A stretch of 64,000 nt of DNA, taken from assembly GCF_014712225.1 (NCBI RefSeq), contig NZ_JACXBW010000002.1, positions 1-64,000 of the forward strand, given 5' to 3'. The notes under the pieces were generated by a model. The model did no database searches and was not told the DNA's origin. It saw only the letters and a program-made list of their open reading frames with translations. This DNA is from Pseudarthrobacter sulfonivorans. Lineage in GTDB: Bacteria; Actinomycetota; Actinomycetes; Actinomycetales; Micrococcaceae. A program made the translations under genes and the position numbers. This document shows, in pieces, positions 37,884-48,605 of the stretch (position 1 is the first letter of the stretch; every line of letters starts with the position of its first letter).

Positions 37884-38563
37884 GGCGTGGCTTCCGGGGT
37901 GCCCGCGGTTTTCCGGACCGGGGCAGGCCGGCCAACGATCTCCGGCAGGCCCTGGGGTCCGTGGCGGCTCAGGTCCCGTGACGGGGCTTCCCCGTCAGTG
38001 TCCCAAGCGCCGCCGCAGTAGCAGCGGTCCGCGGTCCACCATTCGCGGATGCCGGCGATGCCTTCATCGCCCAGCGGGTTCACGCCGGGTCCGGCGGCCA
38101 GGGAATGCCCCACCAGCACGTGCAGGCATTTGACGCGGGTGGGCATGCCGCCGGCGGAGATGCCGTCAATTTCCGGGACGGCACCGATGCCCGCACGTTC
38201 GCCGATGCCGGCCCGGGCAGCGAGGTAGTCTTCGTGGGCGGCACGGTAGGCGGCCGCCAGGGGCTCGTCCGCGGTGAGCCGTTCGTTCATCTCGTTCATC
38301 AGGCCGGCAGCTTCGAGCCGGGAGACTGCCGAGGTGATGACCGGGTGCGTCAGGTAGAAGGTCGTGGGGAACGGTGTGCCGTTCCCCAGGCGGGGCGCCG
38401 TGGCAGCCACCAAGGGATTGCCGCACACGCAACGGGCCGGAATTTCGACGACGTCGCGCACCGGCCGTCCCAGTTGCCTGCTGAGTACTTCAAGATCATG
38501 TGCTGATGGCTGGCGGGATTTCTCCGGCTCAGATGCCGTGTGTGCTTCCACTGGCGCGGCCAT
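37880..38563 (-). CDS. DUF501 domain protein
   Basis: A 227-aa protein of the DUF501 family, which typically lies between ftsB/divIC and ppx in actinobacteria, as here. Visible features are CVCGNPLVAATAPRL (Cys-x-Cys), PFPTTFYLTHP and a C-terminal DRCYCGGAWD with further cysteines, which may bind metal. The function is unknown. It is 15 bases from the upstream ftsB-like gene and overlaps ppx. Confidence 0.85.
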   Translation of the reverse strand: MAAPVEAHTASEPEKSRQPSAHDLEVLSRQLGRPVRDVVEIPARCVCGNPLVAATAPRLGNGTPFPTTFYLTHPVITSAVSRLEAAGLMNEMNERLTADEPLAAAYRAAHEDYLAARAGIGERAGIGAVPEIDGISAGGMPTRVKCLHVLVGHSLAAGPGVNPLGDEGIAGIREWWTADRCYCGGAWDTDGEAPSRDLSRHGPQGLPEIVGRPAPVRKTAGTPEATP

Positions 38564-38578
38564 CCTTCCTCTGGTGGT

Positions 38579-39271
38579 TCAGTCTGTGGCCGCGCGCCTG
38601 ACGGACTCCCACAGGGAATCCACCCACGGCAGATCGGCGGGGTCTTGCGCTGCTGCGGCGTTCTGGCTACTGCTTGATCCTGCCGGCAAATCACTGCCGA
38701 AAACCCAGTAGCCGGTTTCGCCCGGCATAACCATGTTAATGCGGTCGCGGGCCTGCTGTTTCACGTAGTTGGGATCCTGCCAGCGCGAGATCTGCTGGCG
38801 CAGCCTGTCCCCCTCGGCCTGGCGGGCGGAGATATCGTCGCTCAGGGCAGCAAGTTCGGCACGTTTGTCGAAGAAAATCTTGACGGTGGGCGCGAGCATA
38901 ATGGTGATGGCAATCATCACGACGGCGAGTGCCAGCATGCGTCCGGAGAAGGCCTTGGCCGGTACGGGCTGGGTTTCGTCCAGCCCTCCCTGCGGCCTTC
39001 CGCCCGCAGCGGCCCCGCCGCTCCCCCGCACTTTCGCGTTTGGGAAACCTTTCGTGGGAGTCCCCTTGGAGGAGGCGGGGGTCTTGGCAGGGGTTGCGGC
39101 TTTCCCGGCGGTGCCCTGCGGCTGGCTGGCCTTGCCCTGGGCGTTGCCATCTTTTGTGCCGCCAAACTGGGCGCGGATGACATCTGCGGTGTCGGCGGCT
39201 TCCTTCGCGTGGTCCGTTGCGGCCCGATGCGGGGAAGCGGCCTTGGGAACTTTGGGACGGCGGGTAGCCAT
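38579..39271 (-). CDS. FtsB/DivIC-family septum formation initiator
   Basis: A 230-aa division protein. Residues 1-105 are a long, disordered Lys/Pro/Ala-rich cytosolic region; one transmembrane helix follows at about 111-130; then a short extracytoplasmic coiled coil (about 135-165, LAALSDDISARQAEGDRLRQQ) and a conserved segment DPNYVKQQARDRINMVMPGET. FtsB acts with FtsL and FtsQ in the divisome. The ATG at 39271 has AGGAG upstream. The position after eno is conserved in actinobacteria. Confidence 0.88.
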   Translation of the reverse strand: MATRRPKVPKAASPHRAATDHAKEAADTADVIRAQFGGTKDGNAQGKASQPQGTAGKAATPAKTPASSKGTPTKGFPNAKVRGSGGAAAGGRPQGGLDETQPVPAKAFSGRMLALAVVMIAITIMLAPTVKIFFDKRAELAALSDDISARQAEGDRLRQQISRWQDPNYVKQQARDRINMVMPGETGYWVFGSDLPAGSSSSQNAAAAQDPADLPWVDSLWESVRRAATD

Positions 39272-39352
39272 GACACTCCTGAAACGTGCGGCCTGCCTCG
39301 GGCCGCAACTCTGCGCTGAAACAAAATGCCCTGCCGGTCCAGCAGCAGGCCG

Positions 39353-39396
39353 AAACAAAAACCGGTGGCTATGGTCTTTCAACCATAGCCACCGGT
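39353..39396 (-). terminator. Strong intrinsic terminator of eno
   Basis: ACCGGTGGCTATGGT (39361-39375) pairs perfectly with its complement at 39382-39396 around a 6-base loop. On the minus strand TTTTTGTTT follows, an excellent U-tract. Confidence 0.9.
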
Positions 39397-39414
39397 CAGT
39401 GGTTTACGCGGCTA

Positions 39415-40800
<1,386 letters not shown>

Positions 40801-40828
40801 TTACGGAACGCTAACCGTCACCCGGACG

Positions 40829-41542
40829 TCATGATGGCGGCCCGGACCGCCGGCGGATGGCTCCCCGCAGGGCGCGCTCTGCGTCGAATCCTTGGGCACG
40901 CGCAGAACCGACGACGGCGAACAGCAGCTCACCGAGGTCTTCTTCTGTTTCGAACGCATCAGCTGTTTCGAGGGCCTCCAGTGATCGAGCCTGGGCCCAC
41001 GACCGCAGGGTTCCCTGGCCGAGCTTGCGAGGGTAGGGGGCGGTTGGGGAGCGCTCGGCCCGGTCGAGGAATTTCTGTGCTTTGGCCAGGGCGGGCAGGG
41101 CGTCCGGGATCCCCTCTGAAGGTCCGCTGCGTTCGGGCCGCTCCGAACTCTTGACCGCGTCCCATTTCCGGACGATCTCGTCCATGGTGGCCGGGAAGCT
41201 GTCCTGGAGCGTGCCATCAGGCCGGAACACATGCGGATTGCGGCGTACCATCTTGGCACTCAGTCCGCGCGCGACGTCGTCGAACGTAAACGAGCCGCGC
41301 TCCTCGGCGAGCCGGGCGTGCAACACCACCTGGAGCAGCACGTCTCCCAGTTCGCCGCGGAGCTCGGCGTCATCGGCGCCGGTTTCGATGGTCTCGGCAA
41401 CCTCGTAGGCTTCCTCCAGGAGGTACTCCACCAGCGAGGCATGGGTGAGCGCACCCATCCACGGGCAGTGCTCCCGCAGTTCGGCTATGACCGTGACCAG
41501 ACGTTCGACGGGGAGCTGGTCAACAGGAACCTGGTCAGCCAA
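40829..41542 (-). CDS. mazG: MazG-family nucleoside triphosphate pyrophosphohydrolase
   Basis: Hydrolyses NTPs to NMP and PPi, a pool-cleaning enzyme. About 237 aa. The helical MazG core has LLEEAYEVAETIE and ELGDVLLQVVLHARL (paired E-x-x-E motifs), and a second region with LGELLFAVVGSARAQG. The usual CPWDxxQTH is here CPWMGALTH. The start is uncertain: TTG 41542 overlaps the adenosine deaminase stop by eight bases and is the only near-suitable codon before the conserved region; no Shine-Dalgarno is visible. Confidence 0.85.
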   Translation of the reverse strand: MADQVPVDQLPVERLVTVIAELREHCPWMGALTHASLVEYLLEEAYEVAETIETGADDAELRGELGDVLLQVVLHARLAEERGSFTFDDVARGLSAKMVRRNPHVFRPDGTLQDSFPATMDEIVRKWDAVKSSERPERSGPSEGIPDALPALAKAQKFLDRAERSPTAPYPRKLGQGTLRSWAQARSLEALETADAFETEEDLGELLFAVVGSARAQGFDAERALRGAIRRRSGPPS

Positions 41543-42689
41543 GGTTGGCGTAGGTGTCGTTGATGTACTCCACCAGCGCTTCCTTCTCCTCCAGCGGCAG
41601 GAAGGACGCCTCGGCGGCATTCAGGGTGAGCTCCAGCAGGTCGTCGAGGTCGTAGTCGAACGTTTCGACGAGGAGCTCGAATTCGTCAGTGAGCGTGACG
41701 CCGCTCATCAGCCGGTTGTCCGTGTTGATCGTGACGTTGAAGCCCAGCTGGTAGAGCATGTCCAGCGGGTGGCTCTCGATGCCTTCACCGAATCCGGCGA
41801 TGGCACCGGTCTGGAGGTTTGATGAGGGGCAGATCTCCAGGGCGATGCCGCGGTCACGGACCCAGCTGGAGAGGTCACCCAGGGTGACCAGGCCGATGCT
41901 GTCCTCCCCGCCTTCGGCACCCTCGGCGTCCTCGTCGTCGTCGAATTCCACCAGGATGTCTTCGGCGATCCGGACACCGTGGCCCAGGCGCAGTGCCCGG
42001 CCGTCCACCAGGGCGGACTGGATGCTCTCGAGCCCGGCTGCCTCGCCGGCGTGCACGGTAGCAGGAAAGTTGTGCTGGGCCAGGTAGGTGAACGCGTCCT
42101 TGAACCGGGACGGCAGGAAGCCGTCCTCGGCGCCGGCGATGTCGAAGCCCACGGCGCCCTTGTTGCGGTGGCGGACGGCCAGTTCGGCGATCTCCTGGCC
42201 GCGGTCGGCATGGCGCATGGCCGTGATCAGCTGGCCCACCTGGATTTCACGGCCGCCTTCCGCGACGGCGTCGACGCCGGCCTCGAGGCCTTCCTGCACT
42301 GCTTCGACGGCCTCGTCAAGGGAGAGTCCTTGCTGGAGGTGCTGCTCCGGAGCCCAGCGCACCTCGCCGTACACCACGCCGTCGTCCGCGAGGTCCTCCA
42401 CGAACTCCTTGGCGACCCGGAACAGGCCTTCCTTGGTCTGCATCACGGCAACGGTGTGGTCGAAGGTCTCCAAATAGCGGACCAGCGAGCCGGAGTCGGC
42501 CGATTCGCGGAACCATTGGCCCAGGGCCACGGGATCGGTGGAAGGGAGCGTGTGGCCAACGTCCTGGGCCAGTTCGATGATGGTGGCGGGCCGGAGACCA
42601 CCGTCCAGGTGGTCGTGAAGCGAAACCTTGGGCAGGCTCTTCAGGTCGAAATCGATGGCAGGGGCGGTGTCAACAATGGGCTCAGTCAC
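41535..42689 (-). CDS. add: Adenosine deaminase
   Basis: Deaminates adenosine to inosine. The 384-aa TIM-barrel metalloenzyme has the zinc motif HDHLDGGLR near the N-terminus, HAGEAAGLESI at about 215 and ALRLGHGVRIAED, with catalytic CPSSNLQTGAI and the final metal Asp in NTDNRLMSG. An acidic insertion (EFDDDEDAEGAEGGED) at about 250-265 is unusual. GTG start. mazG is coupled downstream. The salvage role fits the nearby nucleoside importer. Confidence 0.94.
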   Translation of the reverse strand: MTEPIVDTAPAIDFDLKSLPKVSLHDHLDGGLRPATIIELAQDVGHTLPSTDPVALGQWFRESADSGSLVRYLETFDHTVAVMQTKEGLFRVAKEFVEDLADDGVVYGEVRWAPEQHLQQGLSLDEAVEAVQEGLEAGVDAVAEGGREIQVGQLITAMRHADRGQEIAELAVRHRNKGAVGFDIAGAEDGFLPSRFKDAFTYLAQHNFPATVHAGEAAGLESIQSALVDGRALRLGHGVRIAEDILVEFDDDEDAEGAEGGEDSIGLVTLGDLSSWVRDRGIALEICPSSNLQTGAIAGFGEGIESHPLDMLYQLGFNVTINTDNRLMSGVTLTDEFELLVETFDYDLDDLLELTLNAAEASFLPLEEKEALVEYINDTYANLG

Positions 42690-42728
42690 CTTCCAACCTT
42701 AGGGTCGGCAGGCAGCTTATGCCACCCG

Positions 42729-43454
42729 CTACTTTCCGGGCTCGGCCTCCGCCGGTGCGGGTGCCAGCAGCGTGGAAGCTCCCGTGCGCGGGGGCAGGGA
42801 ACCTTCCGGGCCGCCGTCGAGCCATTCATCCACGGTTTCAGCGTCCTTGCGGGCCAGGTGCTTGTGCCACATCCGCAGGAGGTGGTCGATCAGGATGCCC
42901 AGCACGATGGCGAACACGACGGCGATGCCCGCGCTCAGCAGGGGGTTGTGGTGGAGCCAGGGGAAGGAACTGGCCAGCAGGCCAATGCCGATGGAGTACC
43001 CCACCCAGGTGAGGCAGGCGAAAGCGTCCAACAGGAAGAAGCGGCGGTGCCCAAAACCGGTGCTGCCGGCCACATAGTTGACTGCCACGCGGCCCCACGG
43101 GATGTAGCGGGCGGTGAAGATCAGCACGGCGCCGCGCTTGTCCAGCTCATACCGTGCCCAGCCGAAGGCTTTTTGAATCTTGGGCCGGCGCATCCATTTC
43201 CAGCGTTCGAGGCCGATCTTCCGGCCGAGCATGAAGGCCATATTGTCGCCGGCGATGGCGCCGACCAGTGCGGTTGCGCCCAGGATCCAGAGGTTGGGCT
43301 CACCGCTGTGCCGGGCAAACGCCGCAAGCGCCACAATGAGGGTTTCGCTGGGCACCACCATGGCGAAGCCGTCGACGAAGAAAAACACGAGCAGAACGGG
43401 GTAGATCCACCATTGGCCCGCTGCATGGAGCACGGCCTCATTAATAAACTCCAC
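42729..43454 (-). CDS. DedA-family membrane protein (first copy)
   Basis: A 241-aa integral membrane protein with about six hydrophobic segments. The family motifs are present: DGFAMVVPSETLIVALAAFA, LVGAIAGDNMAFMLGRKIG and a conserved GAVLIFTARYIPWGRVAVNYVAGSTG, with Arg residues of the proton-linked DedA type. DedA proteins flip or transport phospholipids such as undecaprenyl phosphate. The C-terminal tail is hydrophilic. GTG start. A second copy lies immediately upstream. Confidence 0.88.
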   Translation of the reverse strand: MEFINEAVLHAAGQWWIYPVLLVFFFVDGFAMVVPSETLIVALAAFARHSGEPNLWILGATALVGAIAGDNMAFMLGRKIGLERWKWMRRPKIQKAFGWARYELDKRGAVLIFTARYIPWGRVAVNYVAGSTGFGHRRFFLLDAFACLTWVGYSIGIGLLASSFPWLHHNPLLSAGIAVVFAIVLGILIDHLLRMWHKHLARKDAETVDEWLDGGPEGSLPPRTGASTLLAPAPAEAEPGK

Positions 43455-43555
43455 GCGGGTCTTGCTCCTAGACGAAAATGCTGCGGCCGGTAGTGACGTT
43501 AATCGCCCTTCAGTGTCCCATGGCCGGGACGCCGTCCGCTACGCCCGCGGACCCT

Positions 43556-44191
43556 TCATTCCTGCGCGCCGGGGTCCTTCAGCCGCTCCACCACGGGAAC
43601 CTTGCCACGGATGCGGTTGATGACCAGGTCCACGACGATTCCCAGGCCAACGGCGCAGACAACGGCGATGACCGCGCCGAGGAAATGGTTGTTCTCGAAC
43701 CACTGGCCAAAAAACAGTCCGATCCCGACCGAATATGCCGCCCAGAGGGTGGCGGAGAGGACTGTCAGGCCAACAAAACGGAGGTGCGGATAATGCGTCA
43801 CGCCTGCCGTGAGATTCACTGCAACCCGGCCGATGGGGATAAACCGCGCCACGAGGATCAACGACGCCGGCCGCTTCCTGAGCTCCGTACCGGCCCACCG
43901 GAACGCGCTTTGCATCCGGGGCCCGCGCATCCAGTGCCAGCGCTGGGTGCCGACCCTGCGTCCGATGAGGTAGGCGATGTTGTCGCCCGAGAATGCGCCC
44001 AGGGCCGCCACGGCCACCAGCAGCCACGGATTGGGAACGTCCGCGGTGGCTGCCACGGCGGCCAGGCCCACCACCACGGATTCGCTGGGGATCGGCGGGA
44101 AAAAGCCGTCAATGAGGCAGCAGGCCAACACGAGGAGCAGCACCCACGGCTGCCCGGCGGCAGTGAGGATGAAGTCATTGATGGCCTGCAT
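43556..44191 (-). CDS. DedA-family membrane protein (second copy)
   Basis: A 211-aa homologue of the adjacent DedA protein, with DGFFPPIPSESVVVGLAAVA, LGAFSGDNIAYLIGRRVG and LILVARFIPIGRVAVNLTAGVTH. The ATG at 44191 has GGGAGA upstream and begins five bases after the deoA stop, so it is probably the last gene of the nucleoside operon transcript. A tandem duplication with the copy at 42729 is likely. Confidence 0.88.
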   Translation of the reverse strand: MQAINDFILTAAGQPWVLLLVLACCLIDGFFPPIPSESVVVGLAAVAATADVPNPWLLVAVAALGAFSGDNIAYLIGRRVGTQRWHWMRGPRMQSAFRWAGTELRKRPASLILVARFIPIGRVAVNLTAGVTHYPHLRFVGLTVLSATLWAAYSVGIGLFFGQWFENNHFLGAVIAVVCAVGLGIVVDLVINRIRGKVPVVERLKDPGAQE

Positions 44192-44196
44192 TCTCC

Positions 44197-45510
44197 CTAT
44201 GCTATTCGGTCGATGATGAGCCGTTGTGCCGGGCGTGACCCTTCCGGTGCAATCGTGACCGCATGTTCCAGGGATTCCTTGGCGCGCGCGAACTTTTCCG
44301 GCGTATCGGTGAGCAGTGTCATCAGGGGTTCGCCGGCCCGGACCGCCGCGCCGGGCTTCGCATGCATGCGGATCCCGGCCCCTGCCTGCACTGCGTCCTC
44401 CTTGCGGGCACGGCCAGCCCCGAGGCGCCACGCGGCGACCCCGACGGCCAGGGCATCGAGTTCCACGAGGACTCCGTCGGCGGGCGCGTAGATGACTTCC
44501 GACTCCTTGGCCACCGGCAGCTTGGCCCGCGGATCGCCGCCCTGCGCCTCAATCATCCTGTTCCAGACATCCATGGCCCGGCCGTCCTTCAACGCGGCGC
44601 CGGGATCGGCATCGTGGACGCCTGCGCATGCCAGCATCTCTTCGGCAAGGCGAACCGTCAGCTCCACCACGTCCTCCGGCCCGCCGCCGGCCAGGACTTC
44701 CACCGATTCTTCGACCTCGATCGCGTTGCCCGCCGTCAAGCCGAGCGGCGTGCTCATGTTGGTCAGCAACGCCACGGTGTTAACGCCTGCGTCCTTACCC
44801 AGCGCCACCATGGTTTCCGCCAGCTCCCGCGCCCGGGCCTCGTCCTTCATGAACGCCCCGCTGCCCACTTTGACGTCGAGGACAAGTGAGCCCGTCCCTT
44901 CGGCAATTTTCTTGCTCATGATCGAGGAGGCGATGAGCGGGATGGCCTCCACGGTGCCCGTGACATCCCGCAGGGCGTAGAGCTTTTTGTCTGCCGGCGC
45001 CAGTCCGGCCCCGGCGGCGCAGATCACGGCACCGACGTCCTGGAGCTGCGCCATCATTTCGTCGTTGCTCAGGTCGGCCCGCCAGCCCGGGATCGATTCA
45101 AGCTTGTCCAGGGTGCCGCCCGTGTGGCCGAGCCCGCGGCCGGACAGCTGCGGCACGGCAACGCCGAACACGGCGACCAGTGGTGCCAGCGGGAGGGTGA
45201 TCTTGTCCCCGACTCCCCCGGTGGAATGCTTGTCGCTGGTAGCCTTCGTGCCGCCGTCGGACCGCCGGAGTCCGCTGAAGTCCATCCGCTCCCCGGAGGC
45301 GATCATGGCGGCGGTCCAGCGGAAGATCTCTGCGCGGTCCATGCCGTTGAGCAGGATGGCCATGTTCAGCGCGGCCATCTGCTCATCCGCGATGGCCCCG
45401 CGGGTGTAGGCGTCGATGGTCCAGTCGATCTGCTCCGGGCTGAGGACTCCACGGTCCCGCTTGGTACGGATGATGTCGACGGCGTCGAACGCTTCAGTTG
45501 CCTGTGTCAC
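44197..45510 (-). CDS. deoA: Thymidine phosphorylase
   Basis: Phosphorolysis of thymidine or deoxyuridine to the base and 2-deoxyribose-1-phosphate. The 437-aa protein has the family signature SGRGLGHTGGTLDKLESIPG, the phosphate loop KHSTGGVGDKITLPLAPLVA and a C-terminal pyrimidine phosphorylase domain. The GTG at 45510 has GGAGG seven bases upstream and overlaps the end of cdd by 17 bases. It serves the nucleosides imported by the upstream ABC system. Confidence 0.93.
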   Translation of the reverse strand: MTQATEAFDAVDIIRTKRDRGVLSPEQIDWTIDAYTRGAIADEQMAALNMAILLNGMDRAEIFRWTAAMIASGERMDFSGLRRSDGGTKATSDKHSTGGVGDKITLPLAPLVAVFGVAVPQLSGRGLGHTGGTLDKLESIPGWRADLSNDEMMAQLQDVGAVICAAGAGLAPADKKLYALRDVTGTVEAIPLIASSIMSKKIAEGTGSLVLDVKVGSGAFMKDEARARELAETMVALGKDAGVNTVALLTNMSTPLGLTAGNAIEVEESVEVLAGGGPEDVVELTVRLAEEMLACAGVHDADPGAALKDGRAMDVWNRMIEAQGGDPRAKLPVAKESEVIYAPADGVLVELDALAVGVAAWRLGAGRARKEDAVQAGAGIRMHAKPGAAVRAGEPLMTLLTDTPEKFARAKESLEHAVTIAPEGSRPAQRLIIDRIA

Positions 45511-45919
45511 CGGAGTCCTCCAGATGTTGGGGACCAAATGCGTCGGGCAGCACCTGGTCCATCGTCTTGATGCCTTGGGTGGTCATAAGCTCCATGGCCG
45601 GGGCACGGAACTCGTAGAGCAGTTGCCGGCAGCGGCCGCACGGCATCAGCACGTTGCCGGCAGCATCCACGCAGTAGAAGGCCCGCAGTTGCCCGCCCCC
45701 GGTCATCTGCAGGTTCCCCACCAGGGTGCATTCAGCGCAAAGTGTCAGCCCGTAACTGGCGTTCTCCACGTTGCAGCCGCTGACCAGCCGGCCATCGGCG
45801 GTGAGGGCCGCTGCCCCCACCGGGAACTTCGAATACGGGGCATAGGCTTTTTTCATGGCGCGCGTTGCCTCCGCCCTGAGCAGATCCCAGTCAATGATGC
45901 CCGCTTCCATCGCCGTCAT
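45494..45919 (-). CDS. cdd: Cytidine deaminase
   Basis: Deaminates cytidine and deoxycytidine to uridine and deoxyuridine. The 141-aa homotetramer-type enzyme has the zinc motifs CAE (61-63) and PCGRC with Cys94 and Cys97, plus FPVGAAALTADG and NVENASYG for substrate binding. ATG 45919 overlaps the permease stop as ATGA; an in-frame ATG three codons later (45910) has a better-spaced AAGGG, so either may be used. Confidence 0.93.
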   Translation of the reverse strand: MTAMEAGIIDWDLLRAEATRAMKKAYAPYSKFPVGAAALTADGRLVSGCNVENASYGLTLCAECTLVGNLQMTGGGQLRAFYCVDAAGNVLMPCGRCRQLLYEFRAPAMELMTTQGIKTMDQVLPDAFGPQHLEDSGDTGN

Positions 45920-47241
45920 CCCTTGACGTAAGGGATGCCGCTGGCCGCCGGCGGCCGTGACCGTCCGACGAGCCCCGCGACGGCGAGCACCGTCACGAGG
46001 TAGGGCAGCATGGCCATGAACTGGCTGGGCACCGGCGTTCCGATGATGGTCACAATGCTCTGCAGGTTGTCCGCGAAACCGAACAGCAGGGCAGCGAAGA
46101 ACGCACCGATCGGATTCCACCGGCCGAAGATCAGCGCGGCCAGGGCGATGAAGCCTCGCCCGCCGGAGATCTCCTTGGTGAAGCTGTCGATGGCCACGAG
46201 TGTGAAGAAGGAACCGCCGATGCCTGCGATGGCACCTCCCAGGGTCACGTTCCAAAAGCGGGTGGCGTTGACCTTGATGCCCATGGTGTCGGCAGCCTGG
46301 GGATGTTCTCCAACGGCACGGACCCGGAGTCCCCACTTCGTCTTGAAAAGCCCCACCCACACCACAATGACGGCCACATACATGAGGTAACCCACCACCG
46401 ACTGCTTGAACAGGATGGGCCCAATGATGGGGATGCCGGAAAGGACAGGAATCTCGACGATATCCAGGCCGGGGGGTGAGTTGAACCTGGCTTTGTTCTC
46501 CTGCATCACAGTGCTGAATAGGAAGCCGGTGACGCCGGAAACCAGGACATTGAGCACCACGCCCACGATGATCTGGTTGACGAGGTACTTGATGCTGAAC
46601 ACTGCCAGCACCATGGACACCGCCGCGCCGGCAACGGCGGCCGCCAGCAGGCCCACGAACGGGCTCTGCGTAATGCTGGCCACGATGGCTGCCGTGAAAG
46701 CGCCGCCCAGGAGCTGGCCCTCGATGGCGATGTTGACCACGCCAACGCGCTCACAGAGCACACCGGACAGCGAGCCGAAGACCAGCGGAACGGCCAGCGT
46801 CACGGAACCGGCGATGAGCCCGGCCAGCGAAATGCTGGGTGTCCTGGCCCCGCCCACAACCCAGATCAGGAAGGCTGCGACAAACAGCACGGTGAAGGTG
46901 ATGGTCAGCCAGGCCGGGGCCGGCCGGTTTTGGGTCTTGAGGTAAACGGCGTAGGCCGCCAGCCCAAGCATCAGGACCGAGAGCACGATGCCGCCGGCCA
47001 TGGCAGGGATCTCCAGCGCAGGGAGCTGGAAGAAATCGCCGCCGGTGGAGATTCCGAACTTCGCAGTCTGTCCGGATCCCATCAGCCCGAAGAAAACGAA
47101 GGCGACAATTCCCAGGGCGGAAAGCACGACGGGAGTTTTCCAGAGCACCGGTTTACCGGACGCCGCCTGGATTTTGCCGGTTTCGGGCGCAGTTCCGGGG
47201 CTGCCCCTTCCCGGCAAGGGCGATGTTGCTGTTGCGCTCAT
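45916..47241 (-). CDS. Nucleoside ABC transporter permease (second)
   Basis: A 441-aa permease with about ten hydrophobic helices, of the BPD_transp_2 type found in BmpDEFG/NupPQ-like nucleoside importers. The helix-loop segment INVSxxx-like region appears as MGIKVNATRFWNVTLGGAIAGIGGSFFTLV. A hydrophilic 30-residue N-terminus precedes TM1. The ATG at 47241 overlaps the first permease stop as ATGA. Confidence 0.9.
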   Translation of the reverse strand: MSATATSPLPGRGSPGTAPETGKIQAASGKPVLWKTPVVLSALGIVAFVFFGLMGSGQTAKFGISTGGDFFQLPALEIPAMAGGIVLSVLMLGLAAYAVYLKTQNRPAPAWLTITFTVLFVAAFLIWVVGGARTPSISLAGLIAGSVTLAVPLVFGSLSGVLCERVGVVNIAIEGQLLGGAFTAAIVASITQSPFVGLLAAAVAGAAVSMVLAVFSIKYLVNQIIVGVVLNVLVSGVTGFLFSTVMQENKARFNSPPGLDIVEIPVLSGIPIIGPILFKQSVVGYLMYVAVIVVWVGLFKTKWGLRVRAVGEHPQAADTMGIKVNATRFWNVTLGGAIAGIGGSFFTLVAIDSFTKEISGGRGFIALAALIFGRWNPIGAFFAALLFGFADNLQSIVTIIGTPVPSQFMAMLPYLVTVLAVAGLVGRSRPPAASGIPYVKG

Positions 47242-48605
47242 GCTGCGCCTCCGGTGGTTGCTGCCTGCTGGGATTTGCCGGCTGCGGCCGGCTTCTTGCG
47301 GCGGGGGTTGAGCCCGAAGATTGCCCGCACCAGCGGCGGCGCCGCGATGAAGAGGACGATCAGCGACTGAACCACCAGGACAATGTCGATGGGGGTGCCC
47401 GTCTGGATCTGCATCTGCACGGCGCCGGCGCGGAAGGCGCCGAACAGCAGGCCGGCGGCGAAGGTGCCCCACGGCGTCGAACGTCCCAGCAGTGCCACCG
47501 TGATGGCGTCAAAGCCATAGGTTGCCGCGACACCGTCGGTCAGGACCTTCTCCGTGCCTGCCACCTGGGCGACGCCGGACATGCCGGCCAGGGCGCCCGC
47601 AATGGCCATCACGAGGATGGTGGAGCGCGAGACGTTGATCCCGGCGGTCAGGGCGGCCTTGGGGTTGGCTCCCACGGCCCGGAATTCGAAGCCGACGGTG
47701 GACCGGTTCAGCAGCCACCACACCAGGACAGTGGCGGCGATGGCCAGGATGAAGCCCAGGTGCAGGCGGTACTGCGAGCCGAAAATCTGCGGGTAGACGG
47801 CCGTGGGATCCAGGATGGGCGAGATCGGGTTGGACTCGCCGGGTCGCTGGAACGCGGGCGTGTTCAGCAGGTACCGCAGGAAGTACAAGGCAATGTAGTT
47901 GAACATGATGGTCAGGATGACCTCATGGGCACCGGTCCGGGCTTTCAGCAGGCCCACCAGCCCGCCCCAAAGCGCACCGCCCACGATGCCGGCCACCAGG
48001 ACCAGCAGAAGGTGCAGTCCCAGGGGCAGGTGCAGGGCGAAACCGACCCAGGCGGCGAGGATGCCGGCCATGATGATCTGGCCCTGGGCGCCAATGTTGA
48101 ACAGGCCTGCCCGGAACGCCAGGGCAACGCCAAGACCCGCTGTGATGAGCGGCGTCGCGATGGTGAGGGTTTCCATCAGCGGCGCGAACTGCACGGCCAG
48201 GCCGGAACCGCGCGGGTTGAAGACTGAGCCCTGGAACAGCGCAATGTAGGAGCGGGTGGCGGCGTTCCACACCGCGGAAAGGAAGTCGGTGGGGCGGGCG
48301 AACAGGTACCCCGACGTGGTCGCCACGCGCTCGTCTGTGGCAGCAATCAGCAGGCCGCCGAGGATGAGCGCCAGCAACACCGCCAGGACGGAGACCACAC
48401 CGCTGCCGGTGAAAATTTTCCGGAGCAGGGTGTCCGGGCCGCCGGGCAGTTTTCCGCTTTGGGCGGTGGCGGGCACTGCGGATGGGCTGATGGCGCCGCC
48501 GGCGGTATCCACCGCCGCTACGGCGGCAGTTTCTTCCGCCGCCACGCTCTTTTCGTGCGGTTTGGCGTGCTGGTCAACGTGTTTAGGGCGATCCTCGTCA
48601 GGCAT
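47238..48605 (-). CDS. Nucleoside ABC transporter permease (first)
   Basis: A 455-aa permease of the same family. Residues 1-60 are hydrophilic and followed by about nine helices, with FRAGLFNIGAQGQIIMAGILAAWVG, typical of nucleoside permeases, and GINVSRSTILVMAIAGALAGMSGVAQV as the coupling region. It overlaps the ATPase gene by eight bases and the second permease by four. Confidence 0.9.
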   Translation of the reverse strand: MPDEDRPKHVDQHAKPHEKSVAAEETAAVAAVDTAGGAISPSAVPATAQSGKLPGGPDTLLRKIFTGSGVVSVLAVLLALILGGLLIAATDERVATTSGYLFARPTDFLSAVWNAATRSYIALFQGSVFNPRGSGLAVQFAPLMETLTIATPLITAGLGVALAFRAGLFNIGAQGQIIMAGILAAWVGFALHLPLGLHLLLVLVAGIVGGALWGGLVGLLKARTGAHEVILTIMFNYIALYFLRYLLNTPAFQRPGESNPISPILDPTAVYPQIFGSQYRLHLGFILAIAATVLVWWLLNRSTVGFEFRAVGANPKAALTAGINVSRSTILVMAIAGALAGMSGVAQVAGTEKVLTDGVAATYGFDAITVALLGRSTPWGTFAAGLLFGAFRAGAVQMQIQTGTPIDIVLVVQSLIVLFIAAPPLVRAIFGLNPRRKKPAAAGKSQQAATTGGAA

